Below, piece by piece: positions 7,629-16,600 of a DNA stretch of 64,000 bases. The first letter of the stretch is position 1; each line of letters starts with the position of its first letter. The notes under the pieces were generated by a model, which saw only the letters and a program-made list of their open reading frames with translations, was not told the origin of the DNA and did no database searches. The position numbers and the translations under genes are program-made. The stretch comes from Methylorubrum suomiense. Lineage in GTDB: Bacteria; Pseudomonadota; Alphaproteobacteria; Rhizobiales; Beijerinckiaceae. The DNA lies in NCBI RefSeq assembly GCF_022179765.1, contig NZ_BPRE01000020.1, positions 20,254-84,253 on the forward strand. Direction: 5' to 3'.

Positions 7629-10600
7629 GAACGAAGTCGACGTCGACATTGGCGTAGGCTCGAACGAGCTGGAGGCTCAACTCCGGCGCACGTTCGAGCT
7701 GATGACCCTTGGCCTTCAGCGGGCCGAGGGCATCCGCGTCGCCATGGAGAAGTCGACCGATCAGGCTCGTCGCTTCAACAATGAGCTGGCCGCCGGACAG
7801 AAGAAGCTGGCAGAGGCTAAGACCCCCGACGCCCAGAAGAAGGCCGGCGAGGAGCTGGCCGACCTGACCAAGAAGCGCCAGGAGCACAACAAGGTTCTGG
7901 CCGAGGAGGTCCGGCTGCAGCAGGAGCTGTCGGTCGGCCGCGGCGCGGCGCGGCGCACCATCGAGGCTGGCCGGCTGGCCGACGGGCGCACCGTCGCCGA
8001 GGCCAACACCGCCGAGCAGGCCCTGCGCGGCGCCATCACCGGCATCAACACCACCACCGACCAGCTCACCGCCCGGCTCGCGCTCGCCACCGGCAAGGCG
8101 ATGGAGCGCCTGCTCAGCGCCACCACCGAGGCTATGCAGGCCTCGCTCGCCAACGCCTCGCAGCGTGTTCGCTCCCAGATCGCCACCCAGTCCGTGCCCG
8201 GCTACGACCAGGCGGTCGTCGTCAACGCCAGGGTCCGCGCCGAGACCGCCGTCGCGACGGCAGCGCGGGGCTCGACCCTGGCCGAGCGCCAGGCTGGCAC
8301 ACGCGAGCGCAACGAGGCCGAGGAAGAGAACCGCCTCCGCACGCTGGCCTACAACCGCATGCGCCGGGACGCCGAGCGCGAGAACGCCGCCCGCACCAGT
8401 GACGCCGACGCCGCCTACCGGCGCATGCGGACCATGGCGGATTGGGACAACCGGAACTTCGACATCCGGCAGAAGACGGCGGACGCCGAGTACAAGGCGT
8501 CCGACGCCAAGATGCGGAGCGACGCGGCCTACGAGGATCGCCAGCGCACGCTCGCGCGCAACCGCGAGCGCCGGGACGCCGAGCGGGAGAACAAGGAACG
8601 CGACGCCGCCGCGCGCGAGGCGGCCAAGGCGACCTACGGCCGGGCCAGCGAGGAGAACTCTGCCCGTGACGCCGCCTATCGGCGCATGCGGACGATGGCG
8701 GACTGGGACAACCGGAATTTTGACCTCCGTCAGAAGGCCTCGGACGCCGAGTACAAGGCGGCCCAGACCAAGCTCTACGCCGAGGCCAACGACGAGAACC
8801 GGATCCGCACGCTGGCGCGCAACCGCGAGCGTCGGGACGCCGAGCGGGAGAACAAGGAACGCGACGCCGCCGAGGCTGCGCGCCGCAACCCGCAGACGGC
8901 GGCCCGTGCCGTCGCAGGCGAGGAAGCGTTCAGCCGCCGCTACGGCATGAACCTGAGCGACTGGCGCAGCCAGATCGCCAGCCAGGGGCTCACCGACGAG
9001 CAGCAGCGGCAGGAGCTGCGCCGCGCCCGCGAACAGGTTCTGGCCCAGCGCGCTGGCAACGGGCCAGCGACCCTGACGCCGGAGCAGAAGGCTCAGGCCG
9101 GCTTCGAGGCGCAGAACGCCCGGTTCAACCTCAACGGAGGCGCGGACCAGTTCAAGTTCCAGGCTCAGCTCGCGACCAACTACGCGCTGTTCGGCGCGAT
9201 CACCGGGGCGATCACCGGCTCCGTCAGCGCGATCCGCGAGTTCGATGATACGCTGGCCCGGTTCCAGGCGATCACGGGCGCGGCCAGCGCCGAGATGGGT
9301 CCGTTCCGCGAAGGCCTGCTTGGCATCGCCAAGGACAGCCGCTTCTCCGTCAACGAGCTGGCGCAGGTCTCGATTGCTCTCGGTCAGACCGGCCTGTCCG
9401 TCCGCGGCGTCATCGACACGCTGAAACCTGTGGCGGATCTCGCCGCTGCGTCGGGCTCGACGCTGGAACAGTCGGTCCAGGCGATCACGGGCGTGCTCGG
9501 TGCCTACGGTATGAGCGCGTCGCGCGCGACCGAGGTGTCTGACATCCTCGTCGGCGCCCTGAACCGCACCAAGCTGACCATGGAGCAGGTCCAGCTCGGC
9601 ATCCAGTACGCCGCGAACATCGCGCGCGACAGCGGCGTCTCGTTCACCGAGCTGGCGGCCACCATCGGCGCCATCGCCCAGGCCGGCGTGAAGTCGGGCT
9701 CGACCATCGGCACCGGCCTGCGCCAGCTGCTGACCGAGTTCTCGAACCCGTCGGAGAAGCTGCGCGGCGTCCTGAAGGAGCTGGGTCTCAGCCTCCAGGA
9801 CGTCGATCTGCGCGCCAACGGTCTGTCCGGCGTGCTGGAGAACCTGCAGAAGGCCGGCTTCACCACCGCCGACGCCCTGCGCTCCCTCGACCTGCGCGCC
9901 GCCAACGCCTTCTCGGCCATCGCCGGTCAGGGCCAGCTCATCGAGCGGCTTCGGCAGGAGATGCTGCTGTCGTCCGCCGCGGCGGAAGCCGCCGGCAAGG
10001 CGAACGAGAGCTTGAACGCGACCCTGCAGCGCCTGCAGAACGTCACGTTCGCCCTGGTTGATAAGGCGTTCAGCCCCCTGGTCACGGCGCTGAAGGTCGG
10101 CACCGACGGCCTGGCGGCGATGCTGGGCGGCGCCGAGAACCTATCGAGGGCGCTGCCCGCCATCGGCGTCGGCCTCACCGCCATCGTCGGCACCCTTGCC
10201 CTGCTGAAGGTCGGTGCGCTGGCAGCTGGTCTGCTGGCGACCGCCACTGGCGGGGTCGCCCTCGGCGTCGGGGCGGCGGCCGGCATCGCCTATCTGCTCT
10301 CGCAGCTGGTCGATCTGGAAACCGCGCTCGGCCGGATCGAGAAGCGGATCGACGTCCTCAACGGCCTGGAGAACGACCTCAAGTCCGAACGCGACACGGT
10401 CACCACGACGAACACCGACCTCGACCGCCAGATCGAGGGCCTGATCGCGCGTCGCGAGAAGCTGAACAGCGATCCGCTCCAGCTCCAGAACGAGATCATC
10501 CAGGCGCAGAAGTCCTACGGCGAGCTGGGCTTCTCCATGGAGGGCGTCAGCCGCAACGCGGACGGGCTCATCGCTGCCTATCAGCGCCTGCGCACGGAGA

Positions 10601-13600
10601 TGTCGAACAAGCTGCCCGATCTGGGTCTCCAGGAGATCCTGGTCACCCAGCAGAAGCTCATCGCGCTCCAGGAACGGCAGGCCGAGAAGGCCAAGCTGGC
10701 CCAGCCCTACACCGCAGTGGGTTCGGCCGACAGCCTCTCCATCGCCGAAGGCTTCGGTTTCTCCGGCACGCCCGAGACCCGTGATCCCAACGGGCGCTTC
10801 CGCACGCTCGGCCCGGCGTTCAATTCGGCCATGGACATGGTCGCGAACCCGTCCCTGATCGATGCGAAAGATCCGCTCGGCAGCACAGCGGCTGTCCGCG
10901 CCCAGATGGTCGCCGCCCGCCAGGAGATGTTCAACTCCCTCGTGGCCGAACGGTCGAAGCCCGTGGGTCAGCAGGACCAGGGGGTGATCCGCGGCTTCGT
11001 CGAGCAGCTCAACCTGTCGAACGAGGCTCTGAAGCTGTTCGCCGAGACGGCGGGTCAGGCGGTCTCGATCCAGTCGGAGAACGTGAAGCTGGAGCGCCAG
11101 ATGGCGCAGAACCGCGTCGACCTGATGCGGACCAGCCCTGAGTTCGGTGCCTTTGATCGTACCCTGCGCGACCTGGAGAAGGAGCGGGCCAGCGACCAGG
11201 GGCGCGTGCTTGGCGACAAGAGCCTCGACGGCCGGGCCCGGATGGAAGCCCTGATGGGCGCCCTCGGTTCGACCAGCGGCAAGGCCAAGAGCGAGCTGGA
11301 TCGGCTGAACACCTACCGCGACCAGCTGATCGGCGAGGGAAAAGACCCTGTCGAGGTCGACACGGCACTCGCCGAGATCAAGGGCAAGCTCGATCAGGTC
11401 GCGAAGAACGCCACCAAGGAACTGCGCGAGCTGGTCGACGCGATCAAGCCCGAGGCGGTGCTCGTGGCGCAGGCCGAGCGCCGGGCCAACGACGCCCAGA
11501 TTGCGGCGCTGACCCGCTCGGCTTCGCTCCAGCGCGATCAGGACGAGCTGCGCCGGATCGAGGAGCGCGGCCGGGCGCTGATCGAGGTTAACGCCTCGCT
11601 GAGCCGGGACATCCTCACCTTCGGCAAGACCCCGGAGCAGATCGCCTCCGACACCGGGCTCAAGGATCAGCTCGATCAGCTGAACCGCGAGACCGAGGGC
11701 AAGCTGCAGCGGTTCTCCGACGACTTCGTCCAGCGCCGCCGGCAGCTGGAGGACGCTGCCCTGCGCCTCACCGCCAACACCGAGAAGGCGAAGGAGGCGG
11801 ACCTGCGCGCCGAGGCGTCGCGGCTGGAGAAGATCGCCAACGACGCGCGCACCACGCCCGACAAGGCGCGTGAGCTGGTCGAGCAGATCAACAAGCTGCT
11901 CGACGAGGCGAAGCAGATCGCCACCCGGCGCATCGACATCGAGACCCAGCGTGAGGTGGCCACGGCCCCCAGCGGCCCGCTGCCGAACTACACCGCGGCC
12001 CCGCCCGGCTCCGTCGCCGCCCAGGTGATCGAGGGCAGCCGCGCCGCCGGCCGCTCCGACATGGTCAACTACCTGCTCGGGCTCGGCACCCTGGAGAGCA
12101 GCCTCAACCCGAACGCCACGAACGCGAGTGGGGCCAAGGGCCTGTTCCAGTTCATGAACAACACCGGCCCTGGTGGCGTGAACACCTGGGGCCGGTACGG
12201 CAAGGGCAGCATCTTCGACGTCGGGAACCAGGTCAACGCCGCTATCGACTTCACGCGCGACAACGATGCCCTGTTCCGGTCCCGACTGGGGCGCGACCCG
12301 ACCGACGCCGAGCGGTTCGTCCTGCACAACCAGGGCGGGGCCGGTGGCACCCGGCTGCTGCGCAATCCGAACGACCTGGCCCGGAACTATGTCTCGGACG
12401 CCGCCATCGAGAACAACGGCGGGAAGGGCCGCTCCGGCGACATCACGGCTCGCGAGTTCACGGACATCCTGAAGCGGATGTACGAGGATGCGGCGCGGCG
12501 CGCGGGCGGCTACACCACCGACGCCAAGACCGTGCTCGGTCAGAAGCGTGACGCCGAGGTTGGCAGGCTCGACGAGGGCGACCGGGCGGATCGTGGCCGG
12601 ATCAACGCGATTGCCGGCCGCAAGGACGACACTGCGCTGCTCGCCGGGCTCAAGCTGGACGACAAGACCGACACGGCCAAGATCGCCGCGGCCCTCACCC
12701 GGCTCGCGACGGCCAACGAGGTGGGCACTGTCCAGCAGGGCTCGACCGGGATCACGGAGACCTACGGCCGGCTGCGCGACCGGGCGCTGAGGGAGGACGC
12801 GCTCGATGTCAACAGCCGCTCGCGCACGCCCGAGCAGAAGAGTGAGGCCGAGGCCGAGATCACGGAACGCTTCCGGGCGCTGGCCGAGCGTGGCGCCATC
12901 GCCGCGGCGGACGCCGCCGGCAAGGTCTCGGTTCGTGTGCTCGATCAGGAGATCGAGCGCGCCGAGGCCCGGCTGAAGGCGCTGCAGCTCGACCGCAACG
13001 AGAACAAGGTCAGCCAGGACCAGGTCGACGCGGAAGCCAAGCGCCTGTCCGTCCTGAAGGAGCAGCGCGGCCTGGAGGGCGAGAACGGGGCGATCAAAGC
13101 CCAGATCCTCGTGCTGGAGAAGGCCCTGGCCGACGCCGCCGCTGCCGGCCTGGGCCCGGCCGAGAAGCAGCTCCTCATCAACGAGAAGCTAGTCGAGCTG
13201 AAGCGCCGGCAGGGGCTCTCCGACGACCAGGTCAAGCTGCAGCAGACGCTCAACAGCACGACCCCGTCTATCGACAATGCGATCTCGGGGGCGGTCAACG
13301 ACTTCGAGAAGAGCCGGGGCATCCGCGACCCGCTGGGGGATCTTGTCGGCCCGACCCAGCAGGCGCGCAAGCTACTGGCGGCCGAGCTGAGCGTCGTCGG
13401 CAACGCCTTCGACAGCTTCTTCGTGAACCTGTTCTCGGGCTCGATGAAGGCTGGCGACGCGCTCAAGAAGTTCGCCACCGACATCCTCGGCGGGCTCATG
13501 AGCCAGATCTCGAAGAGCCTGACCAACGACATCTTCAAGTCGATCCTCGGCGGCGGCAGCGATACCGGCGGCGGGTTCATGAGCATTATCGGGTCGATCT

Positions 13601-13992
13601 TTGGCGGCGCCAAGTACATGGGCGGCCCGATCTTGCGCCGGGCTGGCGGGGGCTCGATCCCCGGCAGCGACGCGGCGCTGCGCGACCGCGACAGCCAGCT
13701 CATCCTGGCGCAGCCGGACGAGTACCTGCTGCGGAAGTCGGCCGTCGACTTCATCGGCCGGGACACGCTCGACCAGGTGAACGCGCTGGGCGGCAAGATG
13801 GTCTCCCGCGCGCCCCAGGTCAGCCCGAGCACCCGCTTTGGCGGGGCCTCCGCGACCACGTCCGTCTACGTCGTCGACCGGGATCAGGTGCCGACGCCGG
13901 GGCCGAACGAGATGGTCTACGCCATCGGCGAGAACATCCGTAACCAGGGCACCATCGCGCAGCTCATCAAGCGTATCCAGGTCGGAGGCTGA
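7618..13992 (+). CDS. Tape measure protein with lytic transglycosylase domain
   Basis: At 2124 residues this is the tail length ruler. In order: coiled coil and Arg/Glu-rich repeats (an 87-residue unit, ~264-421); a TP901-type tape-measure core (~545-760, with the GLRQLLTEF-x-NPSEKL pattern); hydrophobic segments at ~846-900; more coiled coil; an SLT lysozyme-like domain at ~1470-1640 with Glu1493 in TLESSLNPNA and GAKGLFQF; coiled coil; and a Gly-rich C-terminus (~2000-2060). The hydrophobic segments and the SLT domain suggest it also helps DNA cross the envelope and peptidoglycan. It starts inside the end of the chaperone frame. Confidence 0.92.
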   Translation: MAGENEVDVDIGVGSNELEAQLRRTFELMTLGLQRAEGIRVAMEKSTDQARRFNNELAAGQKKLAEAKTPDAQKKAGEELADLTKKRQEHNKVLAEEVRLQQELSVGRGAARRTIEAGRLADGRTVAEANTAEQALRGAITGINTTTDQLTARLALATGKAMERLLSATTEAMQASLANASQRVRSQIATQSVPGYDQAVVVNARVRAETAVATAARGSTLAERQAGTRERNEAEEENRLRTLAYNRMRRDAERENAARTSDADAAYRRMRTMADWDNRNFDIRQKTADAEYKASDAKMRSDAAYEDRQRTLARNRERRDAERENKERDAAAREAAKATYGRASEENSARDAAYRRMRTMADWDNRNFDLRQKASDAEYKAAQTKLYAEANDENRIRTLARNRERRDAERENKERDAAEAARRNPQTAARAVAGEEAFSRRYGMNLSDWRSQIASQGLTDEQQRQELRRAREQVLAQRAGNGPATLTPEQKAQAGFEAQNARFNLNGGADQFKFQAQLATNYALFGAITGAITGSVSAIREFDDTLARFQAITGAASAEMGPFREGLLGIAKDSRFSVNELAQVSIALGQTGLSVRGVIDTLKPVADLAAASGSTLEQSVQAITGVLGAYGMSASRATEVSDILVGALNRTKLTMEQVQLGIQYAANIARDSGVSFTELAATIGAIAQAGVKSGSTIGTGLRQLLTEFSNPSEKLRGVLKELGLSLQDVDLRANGLSGVLENLQKAGFTTADALRSLDLRAANAFSAIAGQGQLIERLRQEMLLSSAAAEAAGKANESLNATLQRLQNVTFALVDKAFSPLVTALKVGTDGLAAMLGGAENLSRALPAIGVGLTAIVGTLALLKVGALAAGLLATATGGVALGVGAAAGIAYLLSQLVDLETALGRIEKRIDVLNGLENDLKSERDTVTTTNTDLDRQIEGLIARREKLNSDPLQLQNEIIQAQKSYGELGFSMEGVSRNADGLIAAYQRLRTEMSNKLPDLGLQEILVTQQKLIALQERQAEKAKLAQPYTAVGSADSLSIAEGFGFSGTPETRDPNGRFRTLGPAFNSAMDMVANPSLIDAKDPLGSTAAVRAQMVAARQEMFNSLVAERSKPVGQQDQGVIRGFVEQLNLSNEALKLFAETAGQAVSIQSENVKLERQMAQNRVDLMRTSPEFGAFDRTLRDLEKERASDQGRVLGDKSLDGRARMEALMGALGSTSGKAKSELDRLNTYRDQLIGEGKDPVEVDTALAEIKGKLDQVAKNATKELRELVDAIKPEAVLVAQAERRANDAQIAALTRSASLQRDQDELRRIEERGRALIEVNASLSRDILTFGKTPEQIASDTGLKDQLDQLNRETEGKLQRFSDDFVQRRRQLEDAALRLTANTEKAKEADLRAEASRLEKIANDARTTPDKARELVEQINKLLDEAKQIATRRIDIETQREVATAPSGPLPNYTAAPPGSVAAQVIEGSRAAGRSDMVNYLLGLGTLESSLNPNATNASGAKGLFQFMNNTGPGGVNTWGRYGKGSIFDVGNQVNAAIDFTRDNDALFRSRLGRDPTDAERFVLHNQGGAGGTRLLRNPNDLARNYVSDAAIENNGGKGRSGDITAREFTDILKRMYEDAARRAGGYTTDAKTVLGQKRDAEVGRLDEGDRADRGRINAIAGRKDDTALLAGLKLDDKTDTAKIAAALTRLATANEVGTVQQGSTGITETYGRLRDRALREDALDVNSRSRTPEQKSEAEAEITERFRALAERGAIAAADAAGKVSVRVLDQEIERAEARLKALQLDRNENKVSQDQVDAEAKRLSVLKEQRGLEGENGAIKAQILVLEKALADAAAAGLGPAEKQLLINEKLVELKRRQGLSDDQVKLQQTLNSTTPSIDNAISGAVNDFEKSRGIRDPLGDLVGPTQQARKLLAAELSVVGNAFDSFFVNLFSGSMKAGDALKKFATDILGGLMSQISKSLTNDIFKSILGGGSDTGGGFMSIIGSIFGGAKYMGGPILRRAGGGSIPGSDAALRDRDSQLILAQPDEYLLRKSAVDFIGRDTLDQVNALGGKMVSRAPQVSPSTRFGGASATTSVYVVDRDQVPTPGPNEMVYAIGENIRNQGTIAQLIKRIQVGG
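8407..8880 (+). repeat. In-frame 261-bp repeat in tape measure gene
   Basis: The sequence coding DAAYRRMRTMADWDNRNFD occurs at 8407 and again at 8668, 261 bp (87 codons) apart, and the following RTLARNRERRDAERENKERDAA segment recurs in step, with a third partial copy upstream at ~8338. The unit encodes highly charged helix. Such repeats can lengthen or shorten the tail by recombination. Confidence 0.8.
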
Positions 13993-13994
13993 CC

Positions 13995-14432
13995 GTGGCG
14001 ATCCCTGTCTTCGACTTCCCCTTCCATACCCCCAACGACGAGTACCCCGGCGGCTCGACGGTCAAGTTCGGCCGGGGCTACCGCTTTGCGGCCCGCCCCA
14101 ACGGCCCGGACGAGATCATCACCCATCTGCGGTTCGAGACCATGTTCGTCTACCAGACGGTGGCCGGCGGTGCTGTGAACCAGACGGTCGATCCGCAGCT
14201 CAACATCTTCGCCCTCAACAAGTTCTACGAGGACGTCGGGATGTGGGGCCCGTTCACCTACAACCACCACCGGGCCGGCGCGGTGCGGGCCCGGTTCAAC
14301 AAGCCGCTCGTCATGCCGAAGACGGCGAAGGCCGAGCCCGGCAAGGTCGGCGGCAAGGTCGTCGGCGGTGTCTCCTACCGCGTCCACCAGGTCGAACCCT
14401 TCGATCTCGACATCCTCTGGACCCGAGCCTGA
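13995..14432 (+). CDS. Minor tail protein (distal tail, gpM-like position)
   Basis: 145 residues starting at GTG two bases after the tape measure stop. It holds the place of the distal tail/gpM gene of lambda-like tails, just after the tape measure and just before the L-like gene. The protein is beta-rich with many aromatic residues (e.g. FGRGYRFAARPNG, YNHHRAG). A link between tube and tip is the likely role; no motif proves it. Confidence 0.6.
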   Translation: MAIPVFDFPFHTPNDEYPGGSTVKFGRGYRFAARPNGPDEIITHLRFETMFVYQTVAGGAVNQTVDPQLNIFALNKFYEDVGMWGPFTYNHHRAGAVRARFNKPLVMPKTAKAEPGKVGGKVVGGVSYRVHQVEPFDLDILWTRA

Positions 14433-14435
14433 TCC

Positions 14436-14942
14436 ATGGCGACCCCTACCTCTCACGTCGATGAGGGCCTGAAGCTTACCGCCGACGGCGAGATCGTCTT
14501 CTGGGAGATCGCCCTGAAGAACGTGCCCAACAACGGCACCGCGGTGATCCGCTTTCGGGACGGCCCGATGGATCAGACCACCCAGTGGAACGGCAAGGTC
14601 TGGGAGCACCTGGCCTGCAAGCTCTCAGGCGAGCGCCGCTCGGCCGAGGCCGAGAAGAACCGGCCAACCCTCCGGCTGATGAACCCGGTCGGCGTCTTCA
14701 ACGAGGCTGCGTTCCAGCGACGGTTCGACGGCGCGGTGATCCAGAAGTTCACCGTGCTGCGCCGGCACGTCGAAGCGAACATCGCGCTCTCGAATAACGA
14801 GATCTTCTTCATCGGGCGCGTGAAGGATCTCGTGACAGGTCAGTCCATCAGCTTCGAGCTGCGTCACCTGTCCGATGGCCCGGATCATCTGGTCCCGGCG
14901 CGCATGTATATCCCGCCGGACTTCCCGTTCGTGACCCTGTAA
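14436..14942 (+). CDS. Minor tail protein L-like
   Basis: 168 residues, three bases after the preceding gene. The size, the position between the distal-tail gene and the NlpC/P60 gene, and the C-terminal pattern (ARMYIPPDFPFVTL) fit lambda gpL-like tail-tip proteins. Lambda gpL binds an iron-sulphur cluster through Cys residues; only one Cys is visible here (in HLACKLSG), so a cluster of that kind is not supported. Confidence 0.6.
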   Translation: MATPTSHVDEGLKLTADGEIVFWEIALKNVPNNGTAVIRFRDGPMDQTTQWNGKVWEHLACKLSGERRSAEAEKNRPTLRLMNPVGVFNEAAFQRRFDGAVIQKFTVLRRHVEANIALSNNEIFFIGRVKDLVTGQSISFELRHLSDGPDHLVPARMYIPPDFPFVTL

Positions 14943-14946
14943 CACG

Positions 14947-14961
14947 GTACGTTTCGTACCC
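14947..14961. promoter_or_regulatory. Operator palindrome family 1, site 2
   Basis: GGTACGTTTCGTACC, exact match, in the 44-bp gap after the L-like gene and 26 nt ahead of the next start codon. It interrupts the tail-tip operon at a gene boundary. Confidence 0.75.
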
Positions 14962-14986
14962 ACATGGAGGCGAACAGGAGCCTCGC

Positions 14987-15220
14987 ATGATGCCTCGCGC
15001 ACCCTTCGGCCGCATGGTCCGCTACGTCTCCCTCCGCGGCGAGATCGTCACCGGCCTCGTGACCGCGGCCTTCGAGGAGAACCAGGTCAACCTCCACCTC
15101 TTCCGGGACGGCGTGAACGAGGAGCATCTCCCGACCCACGTCTACACCGTCCCCTACGCGCCGGTTCACCCGAACGGCAGCGTGGTCCCGAACAGCTGGC
15201 ACTGGCCGCCCCGTGATTAA
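14987..15220 (+). CDS. Small hypothetical tail-tip-operon protein
   Basis: 77 residues, preceded by AGGAG, with two consecutive ATG codons. It reads as a small beta-barrel-like protein ending in a His/Trp/Pro-rich tail (VVPNSWHWPPRD). It overlaps the NlpC/P60 gene by 8 bp, so the two are coupled. I do not recognise a family. Confidence 0.6.
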   Translation: MMPRAPFGRMVRYVSLRGEIVTGLVTAAFEENQVNLHLFRDGVNEEHLPTHVYTVPYAPVHPNGSVVPNSWHWPPRD

Positions 15221-15725
15221 GCTCGACGGCCTCCAGGGGCGCGAGTTCAAGCACGGCTCCACCGACTGCTACGCGGTGATGCGCGACTTCTACGCGCTCA
15301 ACTTCGGCCTGAAGTTCCCGGACTGGGCGCGACCGGACGATTGGTGGGAGCCCGACGCCGAGGGGAAGCACCTCAACATCTACATGGACCACTACCACGA
15401 GCTGGGCTTCGGCCTGTTCAACGGGCACCCGCGCGACCGCCGGCCCGGCGACGTGATCCTCATGGCGATCCGCTCGCCCGTGGCCAACCACGGCGCCGTG
15501 CTGCTGCCGGGCGAGCAGATCCTGCACCACCTCGTCGGCCAGCGGTCCATCGTCGAGAGCTACAACCGCCCGCTCTTCCGGGACACGACCGTCGCCGTGC
15601 TGCGTCATCCAGGGGTCGATCACACCAGGCTTGTTGCGGAGACTGAGATCGACGCCTGGGATCTCGTGCCCAAGCGGGTCCGCGATCAGCTCGAAGACGC
15701 TCGACAGGGCACGCTCGATGTCTGA
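15213..15725 (+). CDS. NlpC/P60-family cysteine peptidase, tail tip
   Basis: 170 residues from GTG. The N-terminal signature STDCYAV places the catalytic Cys at 19; the His is at 93 in VANHGAVLL, the usual Cys-His layout of NlpC/P60 amidase/endopeptidases. In lambda, the C-terminal half of gpK holds this domain; here it is a separate gene. It probably cuts peptidoglycan stem peptides during DNA injection or processes the tail tip. Its stop overlaps the start of the JAB gene. Confidence 0.8.
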   Translation: MIKLDGLQGREFKHGSTDCYAVMRDFYALNFGLKFPDWARPDDWWEPDAEGKHLNIYMDHYHELGFGLFNGHPRDRRPGDVILMAIRSPVANHGAVLLPGEQILHHLVGQRSIVESYNRPLFRDTTVAVLRHPGVDHTRLVAETEIDAWDLVPKRVRDQLEDARQGTLDV

Positions 15726-16245
15726 GCCAACCATATCCGATCTGGCGTCGAAGTACGTCCACGACATCACGGCCCCGGAACGTTGTGGCTTCGTCATGAC
15801 GGACGGGAGCGTAGTCGAGGTCAAGAACATCTGCCATGAACCGGCGGATGGTTTCGATATTTCGGGCGAAGATTTGCTTGAGTTCTCTGGTTCGGCTGCC
15901 GCGTCCTGGCACACCCATACTGGAACAGACTGCAACCTCACTCGGGATGACCTTGCGTCTTTCTTGAATTACCCGCACCTCCGTCACTATATCGTGGGCT
16001 CGGACGGCGTCGCCTGCTACGCTGTCGATCAGGGGCGGGTTGTCCGTGCTGCGACGTATCCATCTTCACGGCAGCCTGAAGAGCATCCACCCCGAGGTCA
16101 TCGAGCTGCACGCGGCCAGCGTCGCCGAGGCCCTGCAGGCGATCACCCGCCAGGTGAAGGGGTTCGCCGGAAACGCCGTGACCGGCCCGCTGCGGGTAAA
16201 GGTCGTCGGGTTCGAGACGATGGAGAGCCTGGTCGCGCCGAGTGA
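15718..16245 (+). CDS. JAB/MPN (JAMM) metallopeptidase, tail tip
   Basis: Counted from the ATG that overlaps the NlpC/P60 stop. Glu21 in ERCGFV, and H65-T-H67 followed by seven residues, T75 and D78, reproduce the JAMM zinc site (E..HxHx7[S/T]x2D). This corresponds to the N-terminal half of lambda gpK, here split off and placed after the NlpC/P60 gene. The domain seems complete by ~residue 115 (QGRVVRAA), but the frame stays open for another ~60 residues of Arg/Pro-rich sequence that overlaps the next gene by 200 bp. The true C-terminus is therefore uncertain. Confidence 0.75.
   Translation: MSEPTISDLASKYVHDITAPERCGFVMTDGSVVEVKNICHEPADGFDISGEDLLEFSGSAAASWHTHTGTDCNLTRDDLASFLNYPHLRHYIVGSDGVACYAVDQGRVVRAATYPSSRQPEEHPPRGHRAARGQRRRGPAGDHPPGEGVRRKRRDRPAAGKGRRVRDDGEPGRAE
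15731..15745. promoter_or_regulatory. Palindrome family 2, copy at JAB gene start
   Basis: CCATATCCGATCTGG, the exact reverse complement of the copy at 63167-63181. It covers codons 5-9 of the JAB gene. Confidence 0.45.
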
Positions 16246-16600
16246 CGTGCGCGACCTCCACATCTTCCCGCAGCTCAACGGCGGCAAGAACGGCGGCTTC
16301 TTCCAGGTCATCATCGGCGCCGTCCTGATCGCGGCGAGCTTCATCCCCGGCGTCGGTCAGGCGCTCGCGCCGATCCTCCTGAAGGTCGGCATCATGATGG
16401 TGCTCGGCGGCATCCTGCAGTTCTTCCAGACGCCCCAGCGCGACAAGAAGGACAGTCCCGAGAAGAAGAGCCACTACCTCGGGCCACCCAAGAACACCGT
16501 CGAGATCGGCACCCGCATCGCGATCCTCTGTGGAGAGGACAAGGTCGGCGGCCACTACCTGTCGTTCAACATCGACGCCGTCGACACCGGGGTCGTCTGA
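16046..16600 (+). CDS. Tail assembly protein I-like
   Basis: About 184 residues from a GTG (a TTG six bases upstream is an alternative). Residues 1-60 have the beta-grasp look of lambda gpI (RRIHLHGSLK, then VAEALQAITRQVKGF). A hydrophobic Gly/Ala-rich segment (~90-135, VIIGAVLIAASFIPGVGQALAP) follows, as in lambda_tail_I proteins. It lies between the JAB gene and the J-like gene, the conserved lambda order, and its stop shares a base with the J start (TGATG). It assists tail-tip assembly. Confidence 0.8.
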   Translation: MLRRIHLHGSLKSIHPEVIELHAASVAEALQAITRQVKGFAGNAVTGPLRVKVVGFETMESLVAPSDVRDLHIFPQLNGGKNGGFFQVIIGAVLIAASFIPGVGQALAPILLKVGIMMVLGGILQFFQTPQRDKKDSPEKKSHYLGPPKNTVEIGTRIAILCGEDKVGGHYLSFNIDAVDTGVV

